DNA of 64,000 nucleotides. Source: Melampsora larici-populina 98AG31. Its lineage: Eukaryota > Basidiomycota > Pucciniomycetes > Pucciniales > Melampsoraceae. Shown one piece after another: positions 1 to 11,760 of this stretch (position 1 is its first letter; every line of letters begins with the position of its first letter). Location: the NCBI RefSeq assembly GCF_000204055.1, contig NW_006768767.1, forward strand, positions 399,757-463,756, given 5' to 3'. The notes beneath the pieces were generated by a model. It was not told the origin of the DNA, made no database searches, and was given only the letters and a program-made list of their open reading frames with translations. The translations under genes were made by a program, and so were the position numbers.

Positions 1-222
1 AATGCAAGTATTGCTGGTCACCGGTGGTGGTGGTACAGCAGCAACCATAGGGGTGGCGGTGGTGGTGGGTGCAGGACCGGGGTTTGTTGGTGGTGCTCGG
101 GCTGCCTCGATCTGATTTAGTCGTGCTTCGGCAGCCTGACAAAGAGCGGTTTCCTCGGTGAGTCTGGCGTTCAGGTCCGCCATTTGCCTTGAGATTCGCT
201 CCATGTCTTCGGCAGTTGCCAT
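1..222 (-). CDS. Gag-like N-terminus of an LTR retrotransposon (partial, runs off the window)
   Basis: An open frame of 74 codons begins at the ATG at 220-222 and leaves the window at base 1 without a stop. The first ~50 residues are charged and alanine-rich with a heptad-like coiled-coil look (MATAEDMERISRQMADLNAR), followed by a proline/threonine-rich stretch ending in repeated prolines. This layout is common at the N-terminus of Ty3/gypsy-type Gag proteins in rust genomes. An in-frame stop lies about 44 codons upstream and no other ATG is in between, so this start is the natural one. A minus-strand purine tract (plus-strand CT-rich, 361-531) lies in the leader. The rest of gag-pol is outside the window, so the assignment is inference from composition. 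Confidence 0.45.
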   Translation of the reverse strand, partial: MATAEDMERISRQMADLNARLTEETALCQAAEARLNQIEAARAPPTNPGPAPTTTATPMVAAVPPPPVTSNTCI

Positions 223-551
223 TGATGCTGATGGTTGTACGGGTTTGTCTAGTAGGGGATCGTACCAGGAATCGTCTTCTAACGACGTGAGGTCGTCTGA
301 TGGTACTTCGAATGAAGGCGTGGTGGTGATGATTGGGATTTGGGGATTACGTCAATGAACTAATGCGACTATCTATATATATACTTTTGTCTTCTTTCGT
401 CTTTCTTTTCTTTTAATTTCTTCTTCTTCTAATGTCTTTTTGTGTCTTCTTTTTTCTTTCCTTAAAAATTTTCTTTCTTCTTTCTTTTCTTGCTTTCTTC
501 TTCTTGTATAACTCTTCCTCTGGATTCTGTCTTGAGTTAGATGCTACAATA

Positions 552-764
552 TGTTACAACCGGGCTTGGGGGTCTTGCGTGTGGGACAGAGAGAGAGAGG
601 ATGATGGGTACTACGTAATATAGTTATTGTAGCATAGGGAAAAGAGCAAGTTGGAGACGCTCAGACTACAAGAGTGGGACTCAGTCCGTCCCCCTTTCAC
701 GGGTTGTGATATGCCCGCAGACCAGTGTCACAGATCATAACAAGCTCCTGGGGTTGATACCACA
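552..764 (-). repeat. Possible 5' LTR of the gag-bearing element
   Basis: Read on the minus strand this 213-bp segment starts TGTGGTATC and ends GTTGTAACA, so it has TG..CA ends with a short TGT/ACA inverted repeat. It sits upstream of the gag start and abuts the point (764/765) where the coding sequence of the neighbouring Harbinger-type gene begins abruptly. The second LTR is outside the window, so no LTR pair or target duplication can be checked. Bases 223-551 are leader-like and CT-rich on the plus strand, with no gene seen. Confidence 0.3.
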
Positions 765-1828
765 ATGGGTTTAGTTCATGCTGATAAAGAATGGTGGGAA
801 GCTTGGATCAAGGGGGTCAGTCTTTCTTTCTTCTTTCAATTCTTCTTCAATATTTCTTCCTTTTTTGTCTTTCTTTGTTTATTGATCTTTTTGCTTGTTT
901 ATCATCTTTCATTACTTATAGTCAGGAAACAAGGACACCATACCTATCAAGAATAATGGCTTTCCAGCTTACCAAGCCGTCTCAGCAATCATACCTGTGA
1001 AACATCTACAAGAAAATGGTAGTGGAGAATTTGGTACTCAAAGCAAGAAAAGAAAAGTGATTCCACCTGGATCCGATGATGAAAAAGAAAGTGAAAAAAA
1101 TGGTTGGTTTACTTTCTTTTTCATCAGTTGGATCAAAACATTGAAAATTATCTGCTTTATCGCAGACTTGATTCCATCTGAATCTGAGTCCATCAAAAGG
1201 ATGGCTACCAATCAAAGTAGCGAGGATTTGGAAGCCAAGCAAAAGCCATTCAAGGATGAGTACGTTAATGATAAGGCTGATGGGACTAGTAGTGAGTCGG
1301 ATGCTCCCGCGAAGTCAAAGGGTAAAGCAGCTGCTGTTAAAACACAGAATGAAGTAAGTTCTCATTAAAAATATCAGACTATAATCAATCGAAGAAAATG
1401 GTACTGACTGGTTTTGCCAATCTTCAATACAGAAGAACATTTTTGCAAGGCATCTAAAAGCTGCTCAGCACCAATTTAACAACGATGAGGAGGAAACTCC
1501 TGTGATGAAATTTGTACGTAGCAAGATGGGACTGGCTGACAGAGACACATCAACATCAACTGCCAAAAGATATTGCACCAGTGGACCTAAGCTTGTTGCA
1601 CAATCAATCAATCAAGCTGTTGAGTTGGATGAACAAGGCAAAAATGATAGAATTAAAATAGCAAAGATGAAGCTTGAGCAACACCCAAAACAAAAAGAGG
1701 CAATGGACATATTCAATCGTGGATGCAAGAAAGAACTCAAGCCAGAACACATCATCACGGTAGGCAACAAATTGAAGGATGATGACACAGCATCTTTCTT
1801 TTGTCACATGTCCAAGGAGTTTCAGTGA
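765..1828 (+). pseudogene. 5'-truncated Harbinger accessory protein (NAM-associated C-terminal type), four exons
   Basis: Exons 765-815, 922-1102, 1166-1353 and 1433-1828 join in one frame through introns 816-921, 1103-1165 and 1354-1432, all GT..AG. The protein has a tryptophan-rich segment (EWWEAWIKG), a basic KKRKV stretch, acidic serine-rich linkers and a charged helical C-terminus ending SFFCHMSKEFQ. This matches the half that follows the Myb/SANT domain in Harbinger accessory proteins, often annotated in rusts as 'no apical meristem-associated C-terminal domain'. The Myb/SANT part is missing: coding begins exactly where the putative LTR ends, so the gene was probably cut by retrotransposon insertion. 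The ATG at 765 may be fortuitous. The 3' part has no stops or frameshifts. Confidence 0.55.
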
Positions 1829-2119
1829 TTGGTTCAGCAGTGAAGCCAGGGTATCTCAATTTTATCAGGACAAGTAAACCTGTTATATTTTCTTTCTATT
1901 TTATGTTTTTAATCTTATTTGTTATTGCAGATCATTTGTACAAGTTATATATAATATTATAGCTTAAATACACAATAGTTTAAATTTGTACAAGCGATAT
2001 AATAAAACAATACAACTGAAATACAGAGACCATCTTAAATAGGAAAAGTTGATGAAATGATATCTTCAAAATGAAACAGGAAAACTTTCCAGATTCAAGT
2101 ATTAAAAAATTACAATAAA

Positions 2120-3419
2120 TCATACAAACATGTTGGCAAGCAGCAGGAGCATGTATGTGATCATAAAACATCTCCTCTGCAATATGATCACGCTGATCAC
2201 TTGCTTGAGTGCACTGTGCAGGAGTGGATGCAACCCATGGTTGGGGTTGTCATCATCACGGGCCAACCTGGCTTCTAATCTTTCTTTTAAGGCGTACTCT
2301 TCATAAAAATTGTCCTTGCCAGATTCAAGTCGGATTATATTATGTAAGACACAGCAAGCAATCACAAACCTTACTTGGGTTTTGTAAGGAAAGGAGGGCA
2401 TACAGGCTAAGATTGGGAATCACATCTTCATGATGCCAAAGATTTGTTTGATAACAATTTGAAGCACCAAGTGTTGGTGATTATATAATTCCTTCGCCGT
2501 TTGTGGTGTAAGACCTGAGTGCCTCCATTCCTTGAGGCGATATCCAACAGATCAATAAGGAGTCAGGAATCCTGGCACATTTGCATATCCAGCATCCACA
2601 ACATAAAAGTGGTCTGAGAGAAGGAAAAAACAAGTCAAACATATGAACAATAATTGATATTATAAGTCACATACCTTCCGGAACAACAAAACACCCATAT
2701 TCAAGTGCTTGATGAAGGACTCGAGCATCTGCATAAGAGCCTTCTAATCCTGCATACACAAAGGTAAATAGCATGTTGAAAGAACAACCTGCTAATACAT
2801 TTTGGCTGATATCACCTTTTTGGTTTCAATGTGCTGGTTTACAATCCGCAGGTACAATACAAGGGATGTGGGTGCCATCAATAGCACCCACACAATTGTC
2901 AAAATAAGGAGTCATCCTTGGATTTGTCCGTATCTCTTTTGGACAAAGGCCATTTGCGATAGGCTGGACGATGTAGATGAATTGAAGAGAGGTGATGGCG
3001 TTGAGAACATCATTGGAATATCGGCTGATAGTGGCACCAGAACGCTAGAATTGTTCTCCAGCGAGTTGATTAGAGCCCGAGTTGCCAACAATGAATAGAA
3101 AAATCATCACTTGCTCTTCCACAGTCACACTCCTCTTGCGTTGGACAGTGAGCTTGCCTTCAAGGGCTTTGATTAAGCCCTTGAAGGAAAGTTTGTCCAT
3201 TTGACACAACTCTCGAAACCGTACGTCACTTCCTTCTAATATTTCTTTTGTATATTGATTCCCACGGAGTTTGGACGTTTGACATGGAATCTTGCAAGCA
3301 GGGTTCAAGAGCTCTAGGAAAGCTTTTCCACCTTGAATAGCAATCTTGAGCAGGTTGCTTTTTCAGAACAATGTTGATGACCTTGTGGAGTTTGAGTCAA
3401 AGGAATCTGAATCTGACAT
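2120..3419 (-). pseudogene. PIF/Harbinger DDE transposase, degenerate
   Basis: From the ATG at 3419 the minus strand encodes, in order, a serine/aspartate-rich start, a helical N-terminal region (RFRELCQMDKLSFKGLI), the first catalytic block (VGAIDGTHIPC, about 2880-2910), the second (VVDAGYANVPGFLTPY) and the C-terminal VIACCVLHNII motif near 2360. This order and wording are characteristic of the DDE_Tnp_4 family of PIF/Harbinger. It is broken: stops fall after GEQF, in PAH*NQKG, in TPY*S and before FPIL, there is a frame change near the N-terminus, and the usual glutamate before F-G-I/L-x-K reads lysine (IKQIFGIMK). One ordinary GT..AG intron remains near 2605-2675. Transposition activity is not expected. 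Confidence 0.8.
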
Positions 3420-4060
3420 TATTGGTGATGGTTGTTTGTACCATCACCAATCACGTTCTGTGCCCTGCTGACCTTAAAAGGTGAACAAAGCAAACACATT
3501 TCACATGCTTTTTGATGTCTTGCTTTCAAAAAGTGAAAATAAGACATTTTATGAAAAAAAAGACTTTTGCACATGTACGAAAGTGGTCACCTAGAAACTG
3601 CTTTCTAGAAAACCGGGCTAAGTGAACACACTTTAAGTCTCTGGAATGAAGATACGAATTGATGAGCTTAACCGGACAGGCCACAGATGTTTTGAAACAT
3701 TGGACCATGACTGGAAAACCAGTAAACTCAGAATCACTTTTTGAGTATGCAAGGTATTGATGAATTTAAAACAAAATGAAAATTTGAATGAAGCTCAATG
3801 AATGAATTTTCCTTGAGTTTTATGATCTTGCTGAATCTGGAATAGCGATTTCATTCAACCAGTGTAAACCTCTACAAAGCCAACACTTGAATACAAAACC
3901 AAAAACAATCTATCATTTTGAGAAGAACCTGATTTAGAAACAGCTGATTTGATTTGACAGACAATAAGAGGTTCTTTTCTTTTGGCAGGTTTTGAATACA
4001 GTTCAAACAACCTTTCAAAGTTTTCTTGACAAGAGGACAATTATTTTGTCAAACAATCTG
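3420..4060. other. Intergenic, nothing recognised
   Basis: AT-rich sequence with no coding region, RNA gene or inverted repeat that could be supported. Confidence 0.5.
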
Positions 4061-4540
4061 CACTACACCAGATGTGATCTTTTGCAAGCAGAAAAGAAAA
4101 GTCCAGGAATATATTCCTGTAGAAAACTGCCCACAACACAAAAAATGGGAGAGATACAAAGAAAAGTCGGACAGTTTTTCTGCTTGCTTCTTTATACTGC
4201 TCATATGTTTCCGTATTTTTCATTGTAATACCCTTTAGATGTACTAATGAAACAAGGTTTTTAGGCTCCAGAGTGCAAAAACAACAAGTTTTTGACCCAA
4301 CCAAGGTAAGATGTTTACAGGCCACAATTTGGAGGCTAAAGAATATGTATCAATAGTACATCCACAAGGTATGTAAATGAAAAATACAAAAAAAATACAG
4401 GAGATTACAGTCACAACTAAAAAACTGATAGACCTTTCTATGTATTTTTGCCATTTCCTAGGTGCTGTGAGGACTTTCCTGCAGGAACACATGCCTGAAA
4501 TTTTCTTTTATGCTTGGAAAAGATTACATTTGGTGTAGTG
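4061..4540. mobile_element. CACTA-ended foldback element, 480 bp
   Basis: The segment begins CACTACACCAGATGTGATCT and ends with the inverse of CACTACACCAAATGTAATCT. The two halves align as imperfect inverted arms of about 240 bp, so the whole element can fold on itself. TCTG stands immediately on both sides, a possible 4-bp target duplication. The terminal ~22 bp match the two longer foldbacks at 15361 and 52426, so all three belong to one family. No coding capacity is seen. Confidence 0.75.
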
Positions 4541-6435
4541 TCTGACTAGATATTGGGCTCCCAGCCGCCACATCATCATTATCATATGTAATATGTTCCT
4601 CCACTGCCCCCCTTTGGTTGTGAGGACCAAATGAAGCTGTGGTACCCCATGTTTCTGATATCAGATCTGTTGTAGTTCTGGGTAATGGGTCCGTCCAACT
4701 CTGATAATTTGTTATAGATTGTACTGTCTTCATTGCTACACCCACTTATGGCATCATGGCCTGGCATTGACGACACAGATGTTTAAAGACTGCATCAGTG
4801 ATTATAAACTTGGTTTAGTGACTACATTATAATGTCTAACGTTTTGCTTTCAAATCCTTTGGAGTCAATTATCTGTATCATACACCCGAGTTTGCTCCTA
4901 ACAAGATGATAACAAAGATTTGTGTTGTCTTAAAAATCTATTTGAATTCATGAGGTCCCCAATTGTATCACAAACTTACCAACCTTCAGATCCAGGTTTT
5001 TTGTTAACAGATTATTGTATGTATTACAGATCTATTGAGCTTCTCTTTACATTTACACTGGGAAATGCTTTGTAGATGTTGCACTGCACAATGAAGTCCA
5101 CTACAATCACTAATCAGTCTATAAGCGGCTGTGTGTTGAGTATTTTCACCTCAGAATCATGACCGTCACTATTTTCAAACCAACCTTTTTCTGGTTGTTC
5201 TTGCATATCTCCTTATTTTCTGTAATAGACAATATTGCAAACTCCTCTTTCTGGCAAATTTCTGCAAGGGACTTTGAATTTGAATTCAAATATGAGTGAT
5301 TGTGCTGCTAACATTTTCTTAGAAAGTATGTCATTGTTGATGGTTTAGTGGAATCTTAATGCAAATGAATCCATTGAAATCAGTATCTTCATCAGAATCT
5401 TAACACATTGTAATTGTGATTTGTTCCAAGATTAATTCAAAGAGTATGGATATATGACACAGTAAATTCCTATGCAACTTTTTCTTTTCACTTTTTGCTC
5501 TTGCTTGACCCACTGTACCCTGGTTTAAGTTTGTTCTAGCTTTGGCTAAGCCTGTTCTGAAAATTCCCCAGCGCCTACAACAAATGTGGTTAACTGGAAG
5601 GAAATTGATCAAGAGATGATGAACAAGTTGAAAATTATGAAGTCTCTGAATTGGGTCATTGAGCAGATAACTTTTGAGTAAATATATTGGTGTTGACATT
5701 GATGGGTTGTTTGGGTTAATGTGTTGGGTTGTATTTGAATTACTGAGCCGCTGTTTGGCTGCTTGTTCTCCTGAGGCCTTGACACAACTCATCAAGTCTT
5801 GTCCCTTTGTCTATGAGTAGACATTTGCCACTCAAAAGCCACACAACTGGAAAACAGTTGTGAACAGTATAGGGAGGGCCCTTTTCACAGGCACTATGAA
5901 ATCAACCAAATGGCTTGGTTGAGGTTACAACAGCTGTTTATGCCGTAAGGGATTCTTCAACTATGCAAAAATTAAGAGAAAAAGTGATGATTGTTAAGTA
6001 AGAGGACAATATCAATAAGACCTGGATGATTGAGCTTGAAAGCAAGCTGCAGTGCCGGAGTTCCACTAGTAACACTTTTATCAGTCAATGGTGGATGGTG
6101 GATAACCTACTAAGATTGATTTCCATAACAAAAGTGTTTGCAATGCTCAAGGGTCTAGGAGACTTTGTTTCAACTGTGCTATGGTGAAGTGAACAGTCTG
6201 CTTTGGAATGATTGTGGCACTTAGCCTAAAAAAGGCTCTGCACTGTGTGACATTATTCACAACACAACACTGATTGAGAGGAATCAAAGGTTTGGCAGAA
6301 GCTATCCACAACAAGTAAGATGATTAATTTTTCTGAGTGATCTCATGTTCCAGACTCCAACAGGATCCTTTGTGAGCAGATGAAATACAGGGGTACCCAA
6401 AATATTTTTGCTTTGTGATTTCACGGTACTTGCAT
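4541..6435. other. Intergenic, nothing recognised
   Basis: About 1.9 kb of AT-rich sequence. A 131-codon minus frame at 5400-5795 has no recognisable domain and low-complexity composition, so it is not called as a gene. Confidence 0.45.
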
Positions 6436-6837
6436 CAGGGATGCAGCAGTGAGTATGAGTATACTCTACTCATACTCACTTGGCACGGGGTTTGGCCCCG
6501 CACAACAGTACAGTTACTCCCAAAGTGGCCAGAATGAGCTGTACTCCACTTTGGAAAACCCACTCGCCTGCGTAAAATTATTACGCAGGACTCTAGCGCA
6601 CCCTCTCTCCGTGCCAAATACCCACCACCAGATTCCACCCTTGTTTCTTGTTTGGATGAGGTTACTCATCCAAATACTCAGCCAAATCAGCCCAACACTC
6701 CATCCCGGGATTCCCAACACAATCAAGATTCTATGATATGATATAGAATCCAGATTCTACGCTCTAGGATATGGATAATTGATTCATTAAACCGCTTAAA
6801 ATAGCTACCACCACCCTCGATAACCCTTATCAAACAA

Positions 6838-7466
6838 CCTTGTCCACCTTTCCTTCCAATTTGCCCCTCGTCTTACCCAATCCTGCCTTCCATTTGGCCA
6901 TTGTCCTCGTCCTATCCACACTTCCAGACTGGCAGTGTGGCTTATGATATCTCAAATATCTCAAATATCTCAAATCGAACTCAACCTTGTCCACCTCACT
7001 GCCAGAATTAAAGAGGTTCCCAGATGGGAATATGGGTCGTGGGAATCAGACAGCCTTTGTGACTACATATATCACAATGGCGGTCTGATCCCTACAACCC
7101 ATATTCCCGTCTGCACTGCCAACATTTTTACCTTGGATCTCACAATCCGAGGTATTCTCGGGTCTATGCCCTCGGACAGCTCTTGTCTGAAGATTTGATC
7201 CGAGCCATTTCATGACGCATAAGATTGCCTCGGATTGACACCTCGGACAGGATTCATCCGAGGATATGCATCCGATGATGCCTTGGATTTCTCAACCCGA
7301 GGCAAGTATGTCGGCAGTGCTGGGAACCTCTTTAATGCTGGCAGTGCCTTTCCTTCCGATTTGCCCCTTGCCTTGCCCAATCCGGCCTTCCATTTTGACA
7401 TCGTGATCCACATCAACATCACACTTCCAGACTGACAGTGTGGCTTATTGTCTCTCAAATCAAACT
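6838..7466 (+). repeat. Direct duplication flanking the small CACTG element
   Basis: A segment starting TTTCCTTCCAATTTGCCCC and running to CAGTGTGGCTTAT occurs at about 6847-6940 and again at about 7348-7450 with scattered differences. One copy is on each side of the CACTG element. Both copies lie within the hAT element and are non-coding. Confidence 0.6.
6997..7346. mobile_element. Small CACTG..CAGTG element (CACTA/EnSpm-like MITE), 350 bp
   Basis: A 27-bp terminal inverted repeat begins CACTGCCAG and continues into a shared AGAGGTTCCCAG block. The trinucleotide CCT lies directly on both sides, the 3-bp duplication expected for CACTA-type transposition. The interior holds about eight copies, in both orientations, of CCTCGGA/TCCGAG (7145-7310), resembling the subterminal repeats of EnSpm elements. 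It sits inside the hAT element. No coding region. Confidence 0.65.
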
Positions 7467-9430
7467 ACATATACATCTATTAAATCTTCAATCATACTCT
7501 TAATGTGTAAAGAATTTCCAGGTGGCCATCTTGAGTTGTGGCTCCCTGGTTTGGCATGGGTTGATTCAGAAATGGAGAAGTTCGGAAGTTCTCTGGAATG
7601 GACATATGATAACCGGTGAGTCTCCATCCTATATCTCTTTTGTACTTTTCCAACTGTCCCCCCTTGCCTCTCATCTTCACATTTTGAAGATTGTATCCTT
7701 TGAATATTTTTAATTCTTGAAACTCTCACTGATTACTCTATCTGGCCTCTTCCACTCTTTTTTGTCAATTCAAAAGCCCTGCCAAGTTGCTTGACCACAT
7801 CATGCCTAGTCACCTCCAAATCCAGAAGTCACCTCCTATGTTGACATCTCCCTACGCCCGGCGTGGTAGTGTAACCTCAAGTGGTTTGACTCCTTGCGTA
7901 TCTTTGATGATTTGATTACCCTCCAATACGACCAATGCGACTTCACATGTGGTTTCCGCATCTCAAGTTGTCTCTTTGGGTTGTGTACCTCCAACCCCAG
8001 CTGATTCCCCTGTGCCTTCTTGACCTTGTTACGGCTTGGCCTGGCTGGGCATTGGAGATGACCAAGCATTTAGCCTAGGCTCACCCATTATTGGTTTAGA
8101 CCATTTGGAAGATGAAGGAATATTGTGATCTTGACCGGGTTTCATTCTTTCCATATATGTCATAGTTGAAACGCCTTGTCAAACATGTTCCATATATAAG
8201 ATCCTATGTTCTCTATCAACTTATGTGTTTCCTCTCTTGTCACATTTCTTACTTGTTTCAGTAGATCATTACCAAACCTAGTTTTTGCCCGTGATTCCCC
8301 TCTACAGACCTTAGTCAAATTTAGTCCCTGATACCACTTTGCAAGACGGTGAAGACTCAATGTTAAGATCCAATTGACATTGTTCAGATGTCTACCTATA
8401 CTTTGATGTGAGTGTGGCCAATTGAAAATTAGCCTGATTATGAGTGATTTCTTGTATCACATTTGAAACTGATGTTTTGTACCTCTTGTGTACTTTTGTT
8501 TGAACTTCCAGGACCCAAAGCCATCCACAGACCTCACCAAGGGCGAGGATACAAAATGTTATCAATGCCTTCACTGCGGGTAAACATGTCTATATACCTA
8601 CGGATGTTATCCAGTAACGACGCTGACAAAGTATTCCTCAGTGTTGTTCTTTCGGTCACTAGATGTCCAAACTCAAACTTGCACAAACATCGCCGTCAAT
8701 GTGTTGGGTTGGTGTTAGCTTGATTCAATCATTCCCCGGGCAGTATCGCGGCAGAGGGGGACCCGATCGCGGCAGCCACCAGGAAGAAGGACCTCCAAAG
8801 CCTCCTTGCAGGAGCTGTTATCAGCAAGAATATCCCTTTTTTGATCTTCGGTGGGGTCTGCCCATCATTCCATTGGCCCGGTCTAATGGGGGTCAAGGCA
8901 GATTCAGAAGCTCTGTTCCTTGATTTGGAACAGAAGCTAATTGACAAAGTGTCCTGAGTTCCTGGTTCCATCTCAACCGCGACCGACTGTTGGACAAGTG
9001 CGGATTTCTCTCACACGTACATGGCCATTAACAGATTCTTCCTCAATGGTGACTGAAAATTTTGCCGTTGGCTGCTAGCCTTCAAGGTCCGTTGGTTATT
9101 TATGTTTATCATTTATTATGCTTAATGTGTACTAAGCTGACATTGAACTGTATTTGCAGACCCTGGAAGGCAAACAAACCGGCAAGAACCTTGCCAAAGT
9201 GTATTGGAAGGCTCTGGACCATGTTGGCGCTGTGCAAAATGACTTTTTGGTCACTGGGGACAACATGTCCTTCAACCATGTGATGGTTAAGTTGCTATCC
9301 GACCGCTATGCTACAATTGGTATTCACTGGCCCTTTGAATCTTGCTTTCACGGTTGCATGTGTCATGTCATCAATTTGGTCGCCAAAGACTTTCTTGATG
9401 GCATGGGCGAGTTTTTCAATGGTAAGAGGT

Positions 9431-10398
9431 TCTGCAGAGCAGAACCTCTATCACGTTAACAAAGAAAACCCAAAACACAACATTATTAAAATAACATTGC
9501 TATCACTCAGTGTCAAGAGTGTACTAATTAAAATACTTAAGAGATGATAAACAAGACGTAAGGAATACTCAAATTAGAATTATCTTGAGATTCTGATTAG
9601 TCATGATCAATTACAAACTAAGCCAAGGGTCTGGATACCAACAGACCCTGCCTAGGCAAACCGTTGAGGTAACCACATCTACCCTTAACAAAACCAAGCT
9701 ACAATCCAAATTAAACCAGCTAGTCAAAAAACACTCAAACCCTGAGGAGCAATTCATAATCCACTTTCACTAGAAACAAGACATATAAAGAAGTAGGCAC
9801 CTTTTTGAAGCAAAGGTGGATCACTATCTTTTTACCAAATAAACTTTTATCAATTTACAAACTTACAAGTTTAAAGATCAAACACTTCATTTACCTTTTT
9901 ACATCTGCTAGAAACAAACTGTTACACTTTAGAAATTAGACCTCTCTATTTTTTCTTTTTGTATTAAACTACTGTTTCCAACCAGATCCCCTTTTCTCTT
10001 TTATCTTTTACTCATTTCATCTACCTAGGACGTTACAGATTGTAATAGTATTAACTATCTTAACTAAAGTTCCTATATTTGTTTTTGATAAGGTTCTTGT
10101 CTTATCAAACTAACTCTGAAGCGTTATCCTAAGGACTAGCTTACATTACTCATGTATTCACCTTAGAAGGGAGTTTAAGTGAGTGCACTTTTACTACCAA
10201 CCTGGCAGAGGTTTCATTCCGCACCTAAGAGAATTATAGCTAACAAATATAATTCCTTTCTTACTCACAAAGAACCTGAAAAATAATTTCCCTCAAGTCT
10301 CAATTGCCATTGTGTTAAACTTGATAAAATACATTTTGTGAGTAATATTCAGACTTGACCTACCTAGTAATCCACATACTTAGGATCTCAGGCTGACA
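9431..10398 (-). repeat. LTR-like insertion inside the hAT transposase
   Basis: This ~970-bp non-coding insert is flanked by GAGGT on both sides (9426-9430 and 10399-10403). On the minus strand it begins TGTCAGCC, like the solo LTR at 42416-43529. The other end carries a GGTTCTGCAGAGCAGAACC hairpin similar to the terminal hairpin of that LTR, but the expected CA end is not clear. Read as a solo LTR or its truncated copy. Confidence 0.45.
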
Positions 10399-11241
10399 GA
10401 GGTGACCGACGCGGACCTCAAAGCCTTTGAAACCTCTGGCCTTGCTGAAGACACACTCTCTTTCAAACCCGATGAACTTCGTTCTTCCAACTTTGACTCC
10501 CAAAATACACCCTCTAGTGCCAACCGTGACTCTGATTATAACAACTCTCTAGATCAGGTGAACGGTCCCACCCAAGATGATTTTGACATTAGCCAAGCCG
10601 CCTATGAGGACATTGTCAACAGTACTGAATCTCAACCTCAAGAGTCACCCCTGCAGTGATTTCCTCTTGCAAGGAAAACTCAACCGTTGTTAGCCAAATC
10701 CGTGCCTTGGACACCCATATCTGCAAAATTCCTCAAGAACTGGAGGTGTTCATCAAGATCCGCAATAGTGTTCACAATCCACTCCTCCTCCCTCTCAGCT
10801 GCCCTCCAACACGTTGGAATTACTTTTACTACGTTGTGAGGACTTGATTTTTTATTTCCACCTCATTGCCACCATACTGAAACCCAATCTACTTTGCTCC
10901 GCTTTACCCAGGGCAAACGGACGCTAGATCTCAAGAAGTCACTGGACCTTTACACTTCCGACCCAAAAAGATCCAAACTTGCCATTACCACCGCTGATTG
11001 GGCAGCCATCAAGTATATGATGCCTATCCTAGAAATGTTCAAAACCTCAACGCAGATCTTCCAATCCAACAACACAACTAAGCAGCATGTCCTTCCAGTT
11101 CTCTGGGCCCTGCAAAAGGTTTTGCAAAATCACTAGAAGGTTCCTGGCACCTGGGGTTGCGAAACGAAGGATCCAAATCACTATTCCCCCAGATTTACAC
11201 GATTTGATTACCCAAACTCCAGCGCCGAATACGTCTTCAAA

Positions 11242-11760
11242 ATGATGCTCGATTCCTCTCGCTTGACTCTCCATAAGTCATCACCGGCAGTCACTAAGGT
11301 TCTAGACGAGGGCAGCGAATACATCCTCGCCTACGCATGGGCAGCGTCGACTATCAAACAGTACGCGGCGGCTGTCCGAAAATTTTTCAAATTCGTATCA
11401 GAAGAAAGCGTTATATACTTTTTCCCCGCCACCAACACTATGATTTACGAGTTCATTTTCTGGTGCAGCATCAAGGAAGGGAATCACCAAGTCATTAGCA
11501 ATACAACCAAAAGGTACCTCACCGGCCTGCGTATGTGGCACCTGCTCCATAACGTTAAATTCCCTTCCGTTGACATCAACCGAATCCGCCTCCTTTTACA
11601 CGCGGCAACCAAAACTCACATAACCACCCCAAAGAAGGCCAACCTCAAGAGGGCAGGACTCACCTTGAAAGGTTTATACACCATGTCCGAATCCTTGTCA
11701 TCTGTGGCCAAAGTGGACCTCGCGCTGCGCGCTTTAAGTTCTACAATGTGCCAAAGATAA
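11242..11760 (+). pseudogene. DIRS-type tyrosine recombinase, N-terminal fragment
   Basis: A 172-codon frame reads like the N-terminal half of the recombinase at 55058-56281: WAASTIKQYAAAVRKFFKF corresponds to WAQSTLSNYSSGVGKLLKF, and KRYLTGLRMWHLLHN to KKYLTGIKCWHLFHD. The catalytic half (Arg, His-x-x-Arg, Tyr) is absent. It splits the hAT transposase, so a second, diverged DIRS element was once inserted or recombined here. Exact ends could not be set. Confidence 0.65.

Larger units (their letters stand above)
765..3419. mobile_element. Decayed PIF/Harbinger-type transposon (two converging genes)
   Basis: Two genes typical of PIF/Harbinger elements converge here: an accessory DNA-binding-type gene on plus (765-1828) and a DDE transposase on minus (2120-3419). 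The left end is cut where retrotransposon sequence begins at 764. No clear terminal inverted repeats were found to the right of 3419, so outer boundaries are unknown. Between the genes (1829-2119) there is only AT-rich sequence. Confidence 0.6.

Noticed and set aside
5400..5795. 131-codon minus frame as a gene
   Set aside because: No domain, weak composition, no splice signals or start context; likely chance in AT-rich DNA.
7210..7458. Overlapping short frames on both strands around the CCTCGGA repeats
   Set aside because: They arise from the inverted repeats of the small CACTG element.
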